Shown here: one piece after another, positions 63,601-64,000 of the stretch
How positions within the stretch are numbered: position 1 is the first letter of the stretch
Layout of the letters: every line of letters begins with the position of its first letter
Assembly (NCBI GenBank): GCA_029339505.1
Contig: JAQISU010000249.1
Coordinates: 496,001 to 560,000 of the forward strand
Length of the DNA stretch: 64,000 nt
Direction: 5' to 3'
Origin: Unio delphinus
Taxonomy: Eukaryota; Mollusca; Bivalvia; Unionida; Unionidae
Notes under the pieces: model-generated
What the model was told of the DNA's origin: nothing
The model's database searches: none
What the model saw: the letters and a program-made list of their open reading frames with translations, nothing else
Program-made: the position numbers and the translations under genes

Positions 63601-64000
63601 CTTCTTTCAATAAATAGCATGTAGTGATATAATGAAATTAAATTAAATACTTTTCAGTACCGTATATACTTGTGTATCAGCCCATTTGTGTATTAGCCCC
63701 CACCCCCCCCAAACTGAACAGGTATAAACACTGAAAATTGCATGACCTGCATATAAGCCAACCCTCATCTCCGGGAGATCACAAGATGCACGATGTAAGT
63801 TCTAAATTCATTTATTTAGGAAAACTTATATTAACAAAAATGACACCTATATTTATCAAGGCTGGTGTGCATGATTATTAAAAAGAAATGGTATAAACTT
63901 GTTTGAAAAGTAATTTTTTTAATTTTCTGTTTTCTTATTGTTTCTGCCTAATTTAGATTTGTGTATAATTTGATTGAATGACAAGAATTAGTAGGAGTCA
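63601..64000. other. Window end; possible transposon terminus at about 63658
   Basis: TACCGTATATACTTGTGTAT, CAGCCCATTTGTGTATTAGCC and CCTGCATATAAGCCAACCCT resemble the CGTATTTACTCGTGTATAAG-type ends of a widespread DNA transposon group. The other end would be outside the window. The rest has nothing recognised. Confidence 0.35.

Noticed and set aside
60597..63617. Cys-rich minus frames up to 345 codons and matching + frames in the 60-bp array
   Set aside because: They are a by-product of a 60-bp period, open on both strands at once, with frame changes at every shortened unit.

Overview
The window looks like part of an animal nuclear genome. It is AT-rich, and its coding exons are short and separated by introns of 0.9 to 10 kb with clean GT...AG boundaries. 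Minisatellites, tRNA-derived SINEs, LINE remnants, DNA transposon remnants and a DIRS-type retroelement fill much of it. The type of SINEs and the minisatellite load suggest a marine invertebrate, perhaps a mollusc, but that is inference. No bacterial-type gene, CRISPR array or true tRNA/rRNA gene was found.

Region 1 (742-39505, + strand) is the 3' part of one receptor gene. I rebuilt ten coding exons by hand: 742-957, 3816-4013, 9461-9570, 14818-15302, 18360-18407, 19349-19500, 23119-23562, 27155-27278, 37384-37511 and 38928-39505. Every codon split by an intron rejoins in phase, giving 826 visible residues and a TAA stop. The domain order is EGF repeats, three Lin-12/Notch repeats (the first degenerate), a NOD-like half, a 16-residue basic linker (RRRK), a NODP-like half, a 148-codon block of MEGF/SREC-type EGF modules, a single membrane segment, and a 234-residue acidic, serine-rich tail. 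This is a Notch-type negative regulatory region, but an EGF block sits between it and the membrane and there are no ankyrin repeats before the stop. I regard it as the most novel item in the window. The 5' part of the gene lies outside the window.

The introns carry mostly private minisatellites (periods about 17 to 70 bp) and many mobile-element remnants. These include a LINE fragment split by a 190-bp hAT-type MITE with a perfect 8-bp target duplication, a longer LINE whose (ATT)n tail abuts the acceptor of exon 5, a Ty3-like integrase remnant, a piggyBac-like remnant, and a 4.9-kb array of a 48-bp satellite. A tRNA-SINE inserted into that satellite and was then amplified with it three times.

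Region 2 (about 39.5-53.7 kb) holds the 3' flank of the receptor gene, more minisatellites, and a decayed hAT-type transposase on the minus strand. The transposase is split by a 7.1-kb DIRS-like tyrosine-recombinase retroelement (45650-52793, coding minus). That element still has its inverted terminal repeats and an internal complementary region.

Region 3 (54389-60084, - strand) holds the last three coding exons of a second, convergent gene. It encodes a highly charged, probably nuclear protein that I could not name. Its upstream intron contains a 3-kb array of about 50 copies of a 60-bp satellite (60594-63600).

Most long open frames in the window are by-products of satellites whose period is a multiple of three (48, 60, 72 or 81 bp) and are not genes.
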